Counted from the first letter of the stretch, positions 8,777-18,073 are shown. The stretch is DNA of 64,000 bases from Parabacteroides distasonis ATCC 8503 (GCF_000012845.1 NC_009615.1:1387501-1451500); one strand, 5' to 3'. Made by a program: numbers and translations. The notes: a model not told the origin generated them from the sequence alone.

Positions 8777-9622
8777 TCAAGATTTTAATTGTTTATATAG
8801 AAGCTGTATCTCCTCCGGCCAAAGCGCCTCGTCCGGGGTCTCTAGGATTAAGGGCATATTGTCGAAACGGGGGTCCACCATGATCATGCGGAAGGTATCA
8901 AGGCCCATCAAGCCTTTACCGATACTCTCATGCCGGTCCACACGTGATCCCAGCTCCTTTTTAGAATCGTTCAAGTGCATACCCCTTAAATAAGAAAAGC
9001 CGACCACCTCGTCGAAATGACGAAATGTCTCGGCAAATCCCTCCGGTGTCTTTATATCGTAACCGGCGGCAAGCGTGTGCGCCGTATCGAGGCATACTCC
9101 CACCCGGCTCTTATCCTCTACCTCATTTATAATATAGGCGATCTGCTCGAAGGTATATCCCAAGTTCGAGCCTTGCCCCGCCGTATTCTCTATCACGGCA
9201 CATACGCCACTCGTCTGAGCCAACGTGATATTGATCGACTCGGCGATGCGAGACAGGCAGGTATCCACCTCCATCTTCCCCAAATGGCTTCCGGGATGGA
9301 AATTCAGCATTTTCAGTCCCAGTTGCTCGCAGCGTGTCATCTCGTCCAGAAAAGCGTCACGGGATTTCTGCAATCCCTCGGCGTCCGGGTTCCCCAGATT
9401 GATCAAATAGCTATCGTGCGGCAAGATACATCCCGGATCGTAACCGTACGCTTCACACCGCTCCTTAAATAAATGGATACTGTCCGCCTTCAACGGCTGC
9501 GACTTCCATTGCCTCTGATTCCGGGTGAAAAGGGCAAAAGCCTTCGCACCGATCTCATGGGCATTAACGGGGGCATTCTCAACCCCACCGACCGCACTCA
9601 CGTGAGCCCCAACATACTTCAT
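8777..9622 (-). CDS. nfo: deoxyribonuclease IV (endonuclease IV)
   Basis: A 281-residue AP endonuclease of the TIM-barrel EndoIV family, which cleaves 5' of abasic sites in base excision repair. The metal-ligand motifs are present: [27 protein letters not shown] and [26 protein letters not shown] residues (the last begins at about residue 216). Length equals the usual 280. It is tightly linked to nhaD downstream (4 bp) and lies 6 bp from the thioesterase gene upstream, indicating one operon without an obvious functional link. Confidence 0.93.
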   Translation of the reverse strand: MKYVGAHVSAVGGVENAPVNAHEIGAKAFALFTRNQRQWKSQPLKADSIHLFKERCEAYGYDPGCILPHDSYLINLGNPDAEGLQKSRDAFLDEMTRCEQLGLKMLNFHPGSHLGKMEVDTCLSRIAESINITLAQTSGVCAVIENTAGQGSNLGYTFEQIAYIINEVEDKSRVGVCLDTAHTLAAGYDIKTPEGFAETFRHFDEVVGFSYLRGMHLNDSKKELGSRVDRHESIGKGLMGLDTFRMIMVDPRFDNMPLILETPDEALWPEEIQLLYKQLKS

Positions 9623-9628
9623 AATAAC

Positions 9629-10126
9629 CTAACTTTTCTTTTTATTTATACTAATTTCATCCTCAGTCTTACACCCACAAAAACCAAACTCCTCCATCGC
9701 ACGTTCTTGCGGGGTGATGAAATAAACCATCTCGGCACGGGTACACAACTCATTCGCCGAGTTATAGATCTCGGTCTCTATGAAGATGGCGTTCCGTTTC
9801 CGGTCTATCATCCGTCCCCGTATCATCAGTTGGGGCTCGTCCGTAGAGATACTCTTCATAAACTTGGCGTCGAGGCGTGAGGTCACCCCGGAGGTCTGCA
9901 ACTTCCTCAAGACCACCCAGCCGGCCAACTCATCCATCAGCGTAGTCTGTATACCTCCGTGCAACGTACGTAGCCATCCTTGGTAAGTACCTTGCGGCTT
10001 CCAGAACGCCACGATATCGTCACCATCCTCAAAAAACTCCATATGCAGCCCCAGCGGATTGTTCGGAGCGCAACCGAAACACATATAACCGTCCAGCCCT
10101 TCCCACGGATTAATTATCTTTTTCAT
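9629..10126 (-). CDS. PaaI-like hotdog thioesterase
   Basis: A 165-residue single-domain hotdog protein. It contains the PaaI-type motif HGGIQTTLMDELAGW, in which the Gly-Gly turn and the acidic residue form the thioesterase active site. The N-terminal MCFGCAPNNPLGLHMEF is common in the acyl-CoA thioesterases of this group and a second Cys pair lies near the end (FGFCGC). It probably hydrolyses an aromatic or short acyl-CoA in the cytoplasm; the substrate is unknown. It is the first gene of the run leading to nfo and nhaD. Confidence 0.8.
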   Translation of the reverse strand: MKKIINPWEGLDGYMCFGCAPNNPLGLHMEFFEDGDDIVAFWKPQGTYQGWLRTLHGGIQTTLMDELAGWVVLRKLQTSGVTSRLDAKFMKSISTDEPQLMIRGRMIDRKRNAIFIETEIYNSANELCTRAEMVYFITPQERAMEEFGFCGCKTEDEISINKKKS

Positions 10127-10170
10127 ATCACGAAAACAATATTTATATGTTTTTTGTTGCTCAAAGTTAA

Positions 10171-10203
10171 CAAAAAAGCCGGCTCTTGAAAGGAACCGGC
10201 TCT
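10171..10203 (-). terminator. Rho-independent terminator after arginine decarboxylase
   Basis: On the minus strand a hairpin with AGCCGG/CCGGCT arms is followed by six T residues, 31-63 bp after the decarboxylase stop. It separates that gene from the thioesterase operon. Confidence 0.75.
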
Positions 10204-10233
10204 ATAAATATCACAAAAAATACTCAACACGAC

Positions 10234-10773
10234 TTATTCCTCGATCTCCGGTTGAAGGAAATCCACGAAGCAAAGGGCGGCCAACGCCGTTCCATAGCGT
10301 TTCTCGATCGTAATTCCCTCGGTGATAAAGTTAAGCTCTCCAAGATAATACTTCCCATACGTCTTCTGATGAAGATCGTTAATAACACGGATCAGACGAG
10401 ACTCAAGCTCCTCGATGCGGTAACGTCCGCTGACCTCACACACAAGGCCACCAACCTTCTCATCAAAGTTCTCATCCTTATACATCCATGCGTAAACCAC
10501 ACCAGCAGACACGAACTCATCCTGATATCCATGGGATACAGCCATGATCGTTTTCATTTCCGAACCAAATGGAGGAAGGTCTAGTTCATCCATGGTTGCC
10601 AGATGTGCCGTAGCGGGTATCACCGACGAATACGTCATGATATTAAAATCAGAGATACCGGCGTCATAAAGAGCCATGTGGTAAGAACCAGCGTGTTTCT
10701 CCAAGTCTGATTCGCCACTTCCTTTTGTAATAAAAAAGGTGTTTGGAATTAAATTCCCAACTTTCTTTACCAT
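10234..10773 (-). CDS. pyruvoyl-dependent arginine decarboxylase
   Basis: A 179-residue proenzyme of the PvlArgDC family, which makes agmatine from arginine at the start of putrescine and spermidine synthesis. Self-cleavage is expected between Ser49 and Ser50 in MTYSSVIPA, which creates the pyruvoyl group on the alpha chain. GAxxYAWM and the acidic C-terminus are also family-like. It stands alone, with its own terminator, so other polyamine genes must be elsewhere. A TATTTTTG -7 box lies at 10816-10823 on the minus strand. Confidence 0.9.
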   Translation of the reverse strand: MVKKVGNLIPNTFFITKGSGESDLEKHAGSYHMALYDAGISDFNIMTYSSVIPATAHLATMDELDLPPFGSEMKTIMAVSHGYQDEFVSAGVVYAWMYKDENFDEKVGGLVCEVSGRYRIEELESRLIRVINDLHQKTYGKYYLGELNFITEGITIEKRYGTALAALCFVDFLQPEIEE

Positions 10774-10815
10774 CTACAAATATGTTTTACTTATTAATAA
10801 AAGCTTAAGAGCGCA

Positions 10816-10823
10816 CAAAAATA
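10816..10823 (-). promoter_or_regulatory. -7 box for arginine decarboxylase gene
   Basis: The minus strand reads TATTTTTG, matching TAnnTTTG, 43 bp upstream of the start codon. No good -33 element was seen. Confidence 0.45.
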
Positions 10824-11041
10824 GAAACTTTTGCGATATATAACACATAGTTTTCCCTATAAAACTTTAGCCGCAAACATATTTTCACTAAAAAATCATC
10901 ACCGAACCCAGAACTTTCATCCCCTCGGCTCTGTTTATATAGTAAATCAACATAAAAAACTAGAAGACAATGCTTACATTATGTTTAAGTTTATTATTAA
11001 TGATCACAAATAGTCAAATAACAGATAAAAAAGAAGAAGTT

Positions 11042-11617
11042 ATGAAATTCGAGTTAATCCAGTTACCGTACGCAAACGACGGTTTAGAACCAGTTATCAG
11101 CAAACAAACAATTGATTTCCATTACGGAAAACATTTATTGAACTATGTAAATACCCTTAATAAGCTGATTGAGGGCACGAAATTCGAGAACGCTCCGCTG
11201 GAGCAGATCGTTCGTGAGTCTGACGGAGCCATTTTCAACAATGCCGGCCAAGTATTGAATCACAATCTATATTTTACCCAATTCTCCCCGAACGGAGGTG
11301 GCGAACCTACGGGTAAGCTAGCCGAGGCTATCAAGTCTACGTGGGGATCGTTCGAGAACTTCCAGAAAGAGTTCGTGGCCGCCGGTACAGGCTTGTTCGG
11401 CTCAGGATGGGTATGGTTGGCTAAAGATAAAGACGGCAAACTTTCAATTACCAAAGAACCCAACGGTAGTAACCCGGTCGTTAAGGGATTGACTCCGATC
11501 ATGGGATTCGATGTATGGGAGCATTCTTACTATCTGGATTACCAGAACCGCCGTGCGGATCATTTGAACGCATTGTGGAGGATTATCGACTGGGAAACCG
11601 TTGGTAAGAGATATTGA
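11042..11617 (+). CDS. sodB: superoxide dismutase, Fe-type
   Basis: A 191-residue Fe/Mn superoxide dismutase. Metal ligands His27, His74, Asp157 and His161 are all present (HYGKH, LNHNLYF, GFDVWEH), and Gln70 in NNAGQVLNH is the Fe-type outer-sphere glutamine. Bacteroides relatives are often cambialistic, so Mn use is possible. I chose the ATG at 11042, giving a normal N-terminus MKFELIQLPY. An in-frame ATG at 10970 would add 24 residues that look hydrophobic at first; this is probably chance. A GC-rich hairpin with a T run follows the stop. Confidence 0.93.
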   Translation: MKFELIQLPYANDGLEPVISKQTIDFHYGKHLLNYVNTLNKLIEGTKFENAPLEQIVRESDGAIFNNAGQVLNHNLYFTQFSPNGGGEPTGKLAEAIKSTWGSFENFQKEFVAAGTGLFGSGWVWLAKDKDGKLSITKEPNGSNPVVKGLTPIMGFDVWEHSYYLDYQNRRADHLNALWRIIDWETVGKRY

Positions 11618-11649
11618 TTTAATTTGATGTAAGTTACGTGTAGAGAAGA

Positions 11650-11683
11650 GCCGCCCGAGAGTTTTCCCGGACGGTTTTTTTCG
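11650..11683 (+). terminator. terminator after sodB
   Basis: The arms CCGCCCG and CGGACGG pair with one mismatch and are followed by a T run (ggttttttt). Confidence 0.65.
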
Positions 11684-11712
11684 TTCCCTTTTGAAAAAAA
11701 ATGCCTCCAGCT

Positions 11713-11743
11713 ATTGCATCGTAAGATATTATTACTACCTTTG
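11713..11743 (+). promoter_or_regulatory. promoter of the tRNA-Thr/tRNA-Tyr unit
   Basis: The -33 element ATTG (11713-11716), a 19-bp gap and an exact -7 box TACCTTTG (11736-11743) fit the Bacteroidetes primary sigma consensus. The start would fall about 15 bp before tRNA-Thr. Confidence 0.75.
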
Positions 11744-11765
11744 CACCCGCAAACGAATAACAGAT

Positions 11766-11839
11766 GCCTCTTTAGCTCAGTTGGCCAGAGCACGTGATTT
11801 GTAATCTCGGGGTCGTTGGTTCGAATCCGACAAGAGGCT
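11766..11839 (+). tRNA. tRNA-Thr (anticodon TGT)
   Basis: A 74-nt cloverleaf. The acceptor arms GCCTCTT and AAGAGGC pair fully, with T as discriminator. The D arm is GCTC/GAGC and the T arm contains GGTTCGAATCC. The anticodon loop TTTGTAA gives TGT at 11800-11802. The anticodon stem has one T-T mismatch in the middle. The CCA end is not encoded. Confidence 0.95.
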
Positions 11840-11858
11840 CAATAAAACATATTGGAAT

Positions 11859-11941
11859 GGGCAGTTACCAGAGTGGCCAAATGGGGCTGACTGTAACTCA
11901 GCTGGCTTTCGCCTTCGGTGGTTCGAATCCATCACTGCCCA
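11859..11941 (+). tRNA. tRNA-Tyr (anticodon GTA)
   Basis: An 83-nt cloverleaf with acceptor arms GGGCAGT and ACTGCCC, discriminator A, the anticodon stem GCTGA/TCAGC around loop CTGTAAC (anticodon GTA), and the long variable arm normal for bacterial tRNA-Tyr. It lies 19 bp after tRNA-Thr and shares its promoter. The CCA end is not encoded. Confidence 0.95.
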
Positions 11942-11946
11942 CGAAT

Positions 11947-11975
11947 AAAAAGGACTCTTCTTAGAGTCCTTTTTT
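11947..11975 (+). terminator. Rho-independent terminator of the tRNA unit
   Basis: Perfect arms GGACTCT and AGAGTCC with a TCTT loop are flanked by an A run and a T run, six bp after tRNA-Tyr. Confidence 0.9.
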
Positions 11976-11986
11976 GTTTCTATCCA

Positions 11987-12021
11987 TAAAAAAAGTCCTT
12001 CCCTATCACTAGGAAAGAACT
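11987..12021 (-). terminator. terminator after NigD-like gene
   Basis: Reading the minus strand, GTTCTTTCCTA pairs with TAGGGAAGGAC using G-U pairs and is followed by seven T residues. It lies 64 bp past the stop of the minus-strand lipoprotein gene. Confidence 0.7.
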
Positions 12022-12084
12022 TTCAAAAAGCAAGGGAGATTCACTCCCTGCCAAATCCCCATCTATTTAAACGATCAAACCGAC

Positions 12085-12840
12085 CTATTTCAAATTTAAG
12101 GCGCTTCTCTCGGCAGCTATAGATGCTTTTGCCGGAGTAGACTTGCGGGAACAATAATTGAATTCCACAGACTTATCGCCATCGAATGACTTCCATTTTA
12201 ATTTCAACTTAACCGTCTTACCATTCGTATCCGGAAGGCTATCCAATTTAAAAGCGACCAGTCCATCCGCATATGCGCCATATACATCGCCATAAGCGTT
12301 ATGGCGGAACTCTACCTCATAAGGATTCTCCGGGTCCTTGCCTGTCAGTAGGTTTACAAAATGAGCCTTATTGCGGTCTCCCCAGATCGTCCTGAAACGG
12401 AGTGTCAGATATCCGTCCTCGGCGATGGTAACCCAATCGTTCACGATCTCCACAGGGTCGGAGCCATAGATCGAATCGTTGCTAGTCACCCCCAAATCCG
12501 GAGCGATTGGTTTTGTAAGGATACTGTCGATCCAATTAATATTTACGGCCTTGCTGTAAATTCCGCTAGACTCGTTCGTCTCGTCAAAATTCACCAACGC
12601 TCTCACCTCCTTCTGCCCGAAGGGAGAAGAGGTCATATTGACAGGCAACAAGGTCGTGCTATCATCCAATTGAAGAAAATATGAACCATCATCGACCGGC
12701 TTAACCGTCACCAACGCATTCGGCAACACTTTACTGTAAGGATAATCATCATCATCGTCCAAGCAAGATTGAAACCCCATAAAACAAGTAGCCGCCATTA
12801 CACCTACAACTAATTTCCTAAAATTAAAGAATCCGTTCAT
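12085..12840 (-). CDS. NigD-like lipoprotein
   Basis: A 251-residue secreted protein. The signal peptide ends GFQSCLDDDDDYP, with Cys26 as lipidation site followed by an aspartate run. The N-terminal half contains the small OB-like domain of the NigD family (VTVKPVDDGSYFLQLDDSTTLLPVN) and the C-terminal half is the NigD beta-sandwich. NigD-like proteins are common surface or periplasmic lipoproteins in Bacteroidales. Their molecular role is not established. It has its own terminator downstream and shares no close neighbours. Confidence 0.8.
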   Translation of the reverse strand: MNGFFNFRKLVVGVMAATCFMGFQSCLDDDDDYPYSKVLPNALVTVKPVDDGSYFLQLDDSTTLLPVNMTSSPFGQKEVRALVNFDETNESSGIYSKAVNINWIDSILTKPIAPDLGVTSNDSIYGSDPVEIVNDWVTIAEDGYLTLRFRTIWGDRNKAHFVNLLTGKDPENPYEVEFRHNAYGDVYGAYADGLVAFKLDSLPDTNGKTVKLKLKWKSFDGDKSVEFNYCSRKSTPAKASIAAERSALNLK

Positions 12841-12966
12841 AATACTTCCTTTCTAAGTTTATCAATTAAACTAATCAACCTTTTAATTCTATAAAATTAG
12901 AAATGCGTTTTAGGGCGGAAATGCTGCATATGTGTATGTTAATTAAACCAAACAAGGCATGTCTCC

Positions 12967-13803
12967 TTACTTCACGGCGAAATTATACTCGAAAGTATAC
13001 TTATAAGAGCTTGCGGTTCCTCCGTCATTCTCATCGATAGTCATACCCGTTATATAATCTCCCACGGTGGTATAGGTGTATTTGTACTCAGCTTTCACCT
13101 CGCTCTGGTTAGGGATCGTATAGGTGTAGGCACGGATCGGAAGATTCCGGTTTTGGATACCATATAACAAGTTCAGAGGTGTTACAGACTCAAAGCCAAC
13201 CGGCGAGAAAGAACCGATCACTCGCAGAGGGAAGTTCTTAGGAGCCTCCGCCACGCTATACTCGTACCTCATCTCCCGGCTATCCAATGACTGGGCATAT
13301 AGAACCACGTTGCCGTTCTCCCATGTATATTTCTCGTACTCCGGATAACTTCTCTCCTCGTATCCCGTCCCAAACTCTTTCGGCCAACGGGCATTCCAAG
13401 AAGTCAACACCCAATTCGAGCCTGAATAACGATAGGAATATTCATCGCTTACATAGATCTCGTTGCTGGCGTATGGATTCTCTTGAGAGATCTTCTTACT
13501 TGTAATTACATTTCCGCTTAACGTATATTCCTCTATAACCTCACCGGAATGAATGCCTGTGACAGAGAATTTACCATCCGAATAAATGAACAATAACTTA
13601 TCCACTCCCAAATTTATATTTGAGATCTTGCCATCGCTCGTATAATTGATATCAGCGGTAAAAAGCGGGCTTGAAGCTCCGTCTTTATAACAAGAAACTT
13701 TCGTTAGCTTATTCAATTCCGGAACAACGGGATCGTCATCGTCTCCGCAGGCCGTCAGGCTAGCGGCCCCTATTAGTAACAAAAATAGATACTTCTTCAT
13801 CAT
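12967..13803 (-). CDS. envelope lipoprotein, probably DUF4595 type
   Basis: A 278-residue lipoprotein: MMKKYLFLLLIGAASLTACG ends in a clear lipobox and is followed by DDDDP. The mature part is a series of short strand pairs with Tyr-rich ends (YSYRYSGSNWVLTSW, AEYKYTYTTVGDYI), the pattern of the DUF4595 lipoproteins of Bacteroidales. The assignment is by pattern memory and could be a neighbouring DUF. No catalytic motif was seen. It lies alone between the NigD-like gene and the divergent GH3 gene. Confidence 0.65.
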   Translation of the reverse strand: MMKKYLFLLLIGAASLTACGDDDDPVVPELNKLTKVSCYKDGASSPLFTADINYTSDGKISNINLGVDKLLFIYSDGKFSVTGIHSGEVIEEYTLSGNVITSKKISQENPYASNEIYVSDEYSYRYSGSNWVLTSWNARWPKEFGTGYEERSYPEYEKYTWENGNVVLYAQSLDSREMRYEYSVAEAPKNFPLRVIGSFSPVGFESVTPLNLLYGIQNRNLPIRAYTYTIPNQSEVKAEYKYTYTTVGDYITGMTIDENDGGTASSYKYTFEYNFAVK

Positions 13804-13885
13804 TCTTTCGTGTTTTAATCTGTTACGGCAAAAATAGGGCTTTTAAATGAATAACCACTAAAGTAACCTATTTTAAGTGTTCCTG

Positions 13886-13917
13886 TTTGAAAAAATGCTT
13901 CTAAAATCGTAGTTTTG
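13886..13917 (+). promoter_or_regulatory. promoter of the GH3 gene
   Basis: TTTG (13886-13889), a 20-bp gap and TAGTTTTG (13910-13917) match the Bacteroidetes promoter consensus exactly. The predicted leader is about 80 nt. Confidence 0.8.
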
Positions 13918-14005
13918 CTCCATCAATATCAAAGATAACGATCTATCTTAAAATAGTTTACAATAAGTAATAATGTAAGATAAACAATATCTAAAATTTA
14001 ATAAC

Positions 14006-16612
14006 ATGAAAATGAAACAACTGACAGTAGCGATGATCACCCTCCTACTCACCGCCTCTTGTAGTGAAAAACAACAAGATTACCCTTTCCGGAATCCGGA
14101 TCTTCCCTTGGAAGAACGTATCGACGACTTACTATCCCGACTGACACCGGAGGAGAAAATCGGCCAAATGATGAACGTAACCCCCGCCATCGAGCGTTTG
14201 GGAATCCCGACTTACGACTGGTGGAACGAAGCTCTTCACGGCGTGGCTCGTGCCGGACGTGCGACCGTATTCCCACAAGCGATCGCCATGGCGGCTACCT
14301 TCGACGATAACGCCGTTCACGAGACCTTCACGATGGTCAGCGACGAGGCCCGTGCCAAATACCACCAATACCAGAAAGACAAGGAGTACGACCGTTACAA
14401 AGGCCTTACTTTCTGGACCCCAAATATCAATATCTTCCGTGACCCTCGCTGGGGACGGGGTATGGAAACCTATGGCGAGGACCCTTACCTGACCGAGAAG
14501 ATGGGCGTAGCCGTAACCCGCGGATTGCAAGGCGATGATCCTAATTATTACAAGACGCACGCTTGCGCGAAGCATTACGCCGTACACAGCGGTCCGGAAT
14601 GGAACCGCCACGAATTCAACGCTGAAGCTACCCCTCGCGACTTGTACGAGACCTACCTTCCGGCTTTCGAGGCATTAGTTAAGGAAGGCGATGTACAAGA
14701 GGTAATGTGCGCCTATAACCGTTTTGAGGGCAAACCTTGCTGTAGCAGCGACAAATTATTGATCGATATCTTGCGTAATAGCTGGGGATACGACAATATC
14801 ATCCTCTCCGACTGCGGTGCTATCGATGATTTCTGGAGAAAAGACAAAAATACGCCTCGCCATGAGACGCACCCGGACGCTGAGAGCGCATCCGCCGACG
14901 CCGTATTGAACGGTACCGACCTAGAATGTGGCGGTAGCTACCGTGCGCTAAACAAAGCCTTGGCCGACGGTAAGATCTCGGAGAAAGATCTGGACGTATC
15001 CTTACGCCGCCTGCTGAAAGGTCGCTTCGAGCTAGGTATGTTCGATCCGGACGAGCGGGTTCCTTATTCTAAGATACCTTACAGCGTAGTCGAGAGCCCG
15101 GAGCATATCGCCAAGGCACTGGATATGGCACGTAAAAGTATCGTTTTGTTGAAGAACAAGAATAATATGCTTCCTCTGGACAAGAATATCAAGAAGATCG
15201 CCGTAGTCGGACCGAACGCAGCGGACTCGACCATGCTATGGGCCAACTACAACGGCTTCCCGACCAAGACCGTCACGATCGTGGAAGGTATCCGCAATAA
15301 AGTCCCGAACGCAGAGGTTATCTACGAGCTGGGTTGCAACCATACCGCCGATTTTGTCGTGACAGACCTAGGTAGCCACGTATCTTCCACGGCGGGACAA
15401 GGCTTCGCCTCCGAATTCTTCAACAATACCGAGTTCGAGGGTACCCCCGCCTACAAGGGATTAGCGAAAGAGCTTCATTATACCACCGGAGGTAACACCC
15501 AATTCGCCCCGAACGTAAACTTGACAAACTTCACGGCTCGCTTTACGGGCGAGTTCGAGTCTCCGATAGATGGTCCGGTCGAGTTCAAACTATCCGGAAA
15601 CGACGCATTCCGCCTGTATATCGATACGGCTAAAGTCGCCGAAGTATGGGAAAACGAATATGGAGCAGAAAAACTCTATACGCTAAACGCTAAGAAAGGT
15701 GAGAAATATCCCATAAAGATCGAATATATGCAACGCACGGGTAGCGCTGACCTGAACTTTACGGTAGGCGTACGCACACCCGTAGATTTCCAAGCTACGG
15801 CCAGCAAGGTTAAAGACGCTGATGTCATCGTATTCGTAGGTGGTATCTCTCCACGTCTGGAAGGTGAGGAAATGCCGGTAGACGCTGAAGGTTTCCGAAA
15901 AGGCGACCGCACGAATATCGAGATCCCGGCCGTACAAAAGGAAATGGTCAAAGCCTTGGTAGCCACCGGAAAGCCTGTGGTATACGTGGTATGTACGGGT
16001 AGCGCATTGGCGTTGAATTGGGAGAACGATCATGTAAACGCTATCTTGAACGCTTGGTATGGCGGACAAGAAGGTGGAACAGCCGTGGCCGACGTTTTAT
16101 TCGGAGACTATAACCCGGCCGGACGCTTGCCAATCACGTTCTATAAATCCGTAGACCAGCTTCCGGACTTCCAAGATTACAGCATGAAAGGCCGTACCTA
16201 TCGTTACATGACGCAGACTCCGCTTTATCCGTTCGGTTATGGCTTGAGCTATACAACATTCGATTATAAGAACGCTAAGTTGTCAAAGGATAAGATCGCT
16301 TCCAACGAATCGGTTACCCTCTCCTTCGATATCGCCAATACAGGCAAGATGGATGGTGACGAGGTCGCTCAGATCTACATCAAGAACCCGAACGATCCCG
16401 CCGGACCGCTAAAAGCGATGAAAGCATTCAAACGTGTGAACGTGAAGGCTGGCAGCGAACAACCGGTTAGCATCCAATTGGAACCGAAAGCTTTCCAATC
16501 CTTCAATGACAATACACAGACCATGGAGGTTCGCCCGGGTAAATACCAAATCCTATATGGAGGTTCCTCGGACGATAAGACACTGAAAAAGATTGATTTA
16601 GTAATTGAATAA
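14006..16612 (+). CDS. glycoside hydrolase family 3 lipoprotein with PA14 insert
   Basis: An 868-residue secreted beta-glycosidase (beta-glucosidase/beta-xylosidase type). A lipoprotein signal ends at TASC (Cys19). The GH3 N-terminal barrel contains GLTFWTPNINIFRDPRWGRGMETYGEDP and the nucleophile Asp269 in ILSDCGAIDD. The alpha/beta sandwich domain is interrupted at about residues 450-595 by a PA14 domain (FTGEFESPIDGPVEFKL...). The end is a fibronectin III-like domain. PA14-containing GH3 enzymes act on plant or host oligosaccharides; the exact sugar cannot be told. It is monocistronic, with array A 3' of it. Confidence 0.9.
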   Translation: MKMKQLTVAMITLLLTASCSEKQQDYPFRNPDLPLEERIDDLLSRLTPEEKIGQMMNVTPAIERLGIPTYDWWNEALHGVARAGRATVFPQAIAMAATFDDNAVHETFTMVSDEARAKYHQYQKDKEYDRYKGLTFWTPNINIFRDPRWGRGMETYGEDPYLTEKMGVAVTRGLQGDDPNYYKTHACAKHYAVHSGPEWNRHEFNAEATPRDLYETYLPAFEALVKEGDVQEVMCAYNRFEGKPCCSSDKLLIDILRNSWGYDNIILSDCGAIDDFWRKDKNTPRHETHPDAESASADAVLNGTDLECGGSYRALNKALADGKISEKDLDVSLRRLLKGRFELGMFDPDERVPYSKIPYSVVESPEHIAKALDMARKSIVLLKNKNNMLPLDKNIKKIAVVGPNAADSTMLWANYNGFPTKTVTIVEGIRNKVPNAEVIYELGCNHTADFVVTDLGSHVSSTAGQGFASEFFNNTEFEGTPAYKGLAKELHYTTGGNTQFAPNVNLTNFTARFTGEFESPIDGPVEFKLSGNDAFRLYIDTAKVAEVWENEYGAEKLYTLNAKKGEKYPIKIEYMQRTGSADLNFTVGVRTPVDFQATASKVKDADVIVFVGGISPRLEGEEMPVDAEGFRKGDRTNIEIPAVQKEMVKALVATGKPVVYVVCTGSALALNWENDHVNAILNAWYGGQEGGTAVADVLFGDYNPAGRLPITFYKSVDQLPDFQDYSMKGRTYRYMTQTPLYPFGYGLSYTTFDYKNAKLSKDKIASNESVTLSFDIANTGKMDGDEVAQIYIKNPNDPAGPLKAMKAFKRVNVKAGSEQPVSIQLEPKAFQSFNDNTQTMEVRPGKYQILYGGSSDDKTLKKIDLVIE

Positions 16613-16613
16613 A

Positions 16614-16693
16614 AACACTATTGTATTCACGGCTGAACACAATAGTATTCATAGAAAAACACAGTAGTATTCACAATCGAATACTACTGTGTT
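16614..16693. repeat. 22-bp-period palindrome array A (4 units)
   Basis: Units at 16614, 16636, 16658 and 16680 are AACACTATTGTATT, AACACAATAGTATT, AACACAGTAGTATT and AATACTACTGTGTT, with 8-bp spacers. Unit 4 is the exact reverse complement of unit 3, and the cores of units 1 and 2 are inverted. Every unit fits ACNNNNGT at positions 4-11. The array fills the gap between the convergent GH3 gene (stop at 16612) and the barrel gene (stop at 16712). No other terminator is visible there. Confidence 0.87.
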
Positions 16694-16711
16694 TATGTAT
16701 GAAGGTAATGA

Positions 16712-17950
16712 TCAGAATTTTTTAATCAAGAAAGACGGATTGATACGCATGTAAACCCCTGCCGTAAAACTCGTGGCGCTTCCCATCGGTTGTTTTACTC
16801 CATCCGCATCATTCATATCTCCGGAGAGATGATGAAAAACGTCCACATCTACCCCTATCGAGAAACCCTTCGCTAGTTGCCGGGAATATTCCACCCCCAG
16901 ATAGATCATTTGCGGACGGTCGAACGTAACCCCCTCATCAATCATCGAGGCCGCCCCGAAAAACGGGCTACCAAACATAGAGATGAAATCCTCGCAGGTC
17001 CAATACGACGTTTTCACCCGGAAATCATAGATATCGGCGGAAGCACGGGCATACAAGCCATATCCGCTGTCAAAGGGCCATATCTCTCCCGCTTGCTGAT
17101 AATAACCGGTAGCATCCAGTTCCACGTTCAAGTTTTTGAAAATACGATGTCCGGTATTCCATACACCTCCGACACCGATCGCACCATTCATCAAGGTTTG
17201 CACGGAATTGTTGAAGATCGTGTCGATCTCGCCTCCCCTATGCTGCACCAATCCTTGCACCGGCGTATAGAAATGGAAACGGGAAGCCGGGTCGTTGTAC
17301 TTTAGCCGTGAAGAGATCCCGACGGTAAACGCCTCTTGATGCACATCCTCCCGGAAAATAAAGCTCTGCCAGTTCACCCACACATCCAAGTCGAAAGCCT
17401 TCGAGTCATATAACAACTGCAAGCCCGCCTCGGGATCGCAGGTCAAATTCAACTCCGGATTATAAAGAGGCTCTATCAAATTATGGTTGGAAGCGCCGTA
17501 AATATTTCCCAGCACGATGTTCACATGATCCGAGAGAGCCATCTGCGCCCGGAAATAGGGCAACACATGTACCCCTTTTTGGTATTGGTCTCCCTTCCAA
17601 TAAGCGATATCCTGATAAGCCATGCTCGGATATTTATTCGCCCCATGATAGATCAACATATGGACACCCGCCTCCAACTTGATATTCCGCAAAGGATAAT
17701 AAACCGCTTTGCCTTGTACCCAAAGCCCCGGCAACGAATACCCTTTGGTAAATTTACCCGTATACTCGTTATCCTTGAAGAAGCTAATATTATCCAACTC
17801 TACGGACAACTCCCGGGCCTTCTCCGGGTCGATATGATAATCCGTCTTATAGACACGATCCGCGATCTGCGCCTTCAGCGAGGGAGACCAACTCCCCAAT
17901 CCCATCAAGCAAAGACCCACAATGAAACTCCTAACACCTATATTCTTCAT
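16712..17950 (-). CDS. outer membrane beta-barrel protein, unknown function
   Basis: A 412-residue protein starting MKNIGVRSFIVGLCLMGLGS, a signal peptide ending near LKAQ. The rest is strand-rich with many aromatic residues and ends in SFLIKKF, a C-terminal Phe as in inserted barrels. I recognise no named family. A longer reading frame opens upstream at 18022, but the RRM gene's terminator hairpin lies in that extension, so the ATG at 17950 is preferred. It converges on the GH3 gene with array A between. Confidence 0.75.
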   Translation of the reverse strand: MKNIGVRSFIVGLCLMGLGSWSPSLKAQIADRVYKTDYHIDPEKARELSVELDNISFFKDNEYTGKFTKGYSLPGLWVQGKAVYYPLRNIKLEAGVHMLIYHGANKYPSMAYQDIAYWKGDQYQKGVHVLPYFRAQMALSDHVNIVLGNIYGASNHNLIEPLYNPELNLTCDPEAGLQLLYDSKAFDLDVWVNWQSFIFREDVHQEAFTVGISSRLKYNDPASRFHFYTPVQGLVQHRGGEIDTIFNNSVQTLMNGAIGVGGVWNTGHRIFKNLNVELDATGYYQQAGEIWPFDSGYGLYARASADIYDFRVKTSYWTCEDFISMFGSPFFGAASMIDEGVTFDRPQMIYLGVEYSRQLAKGFSIGVDVDVFHHLSGDMNDADGVKQPMGSATSFTAGVYMRINPSFLIKKF

Positions 17951-17991
17951 CACTCTTAAAATTTCTCGCGAACATAAACAAAATACACTGA

Positions 17992-18036
17992 AAAAAGAAA
18001 GCGGGGAAACGGAAGTTTTCACCTCGTTTCCCCGCT
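17992..18036 (-). terminator. strong terminator after RRM gene
   Basis: A perfect 12-bp stem (AGCGGGGAAACG at 18000-18011 with CGTTTCCCCGCT at 18025-18036) is followed on the minus strand by a T-rich run. It lies 38 bp past the RRM gene stop. Confidence 0.85.
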
Positions 18037-18073
18037 TTTTCGTCTTATTTTAAAAATCTCTTTCTTCTAAAAT

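Noticed and set aside
17951..18022. Upstream start for the barrel gene at 16712
   Set aside because: The extension contains the RRM terminator hairpin and spoils the signal peptide.
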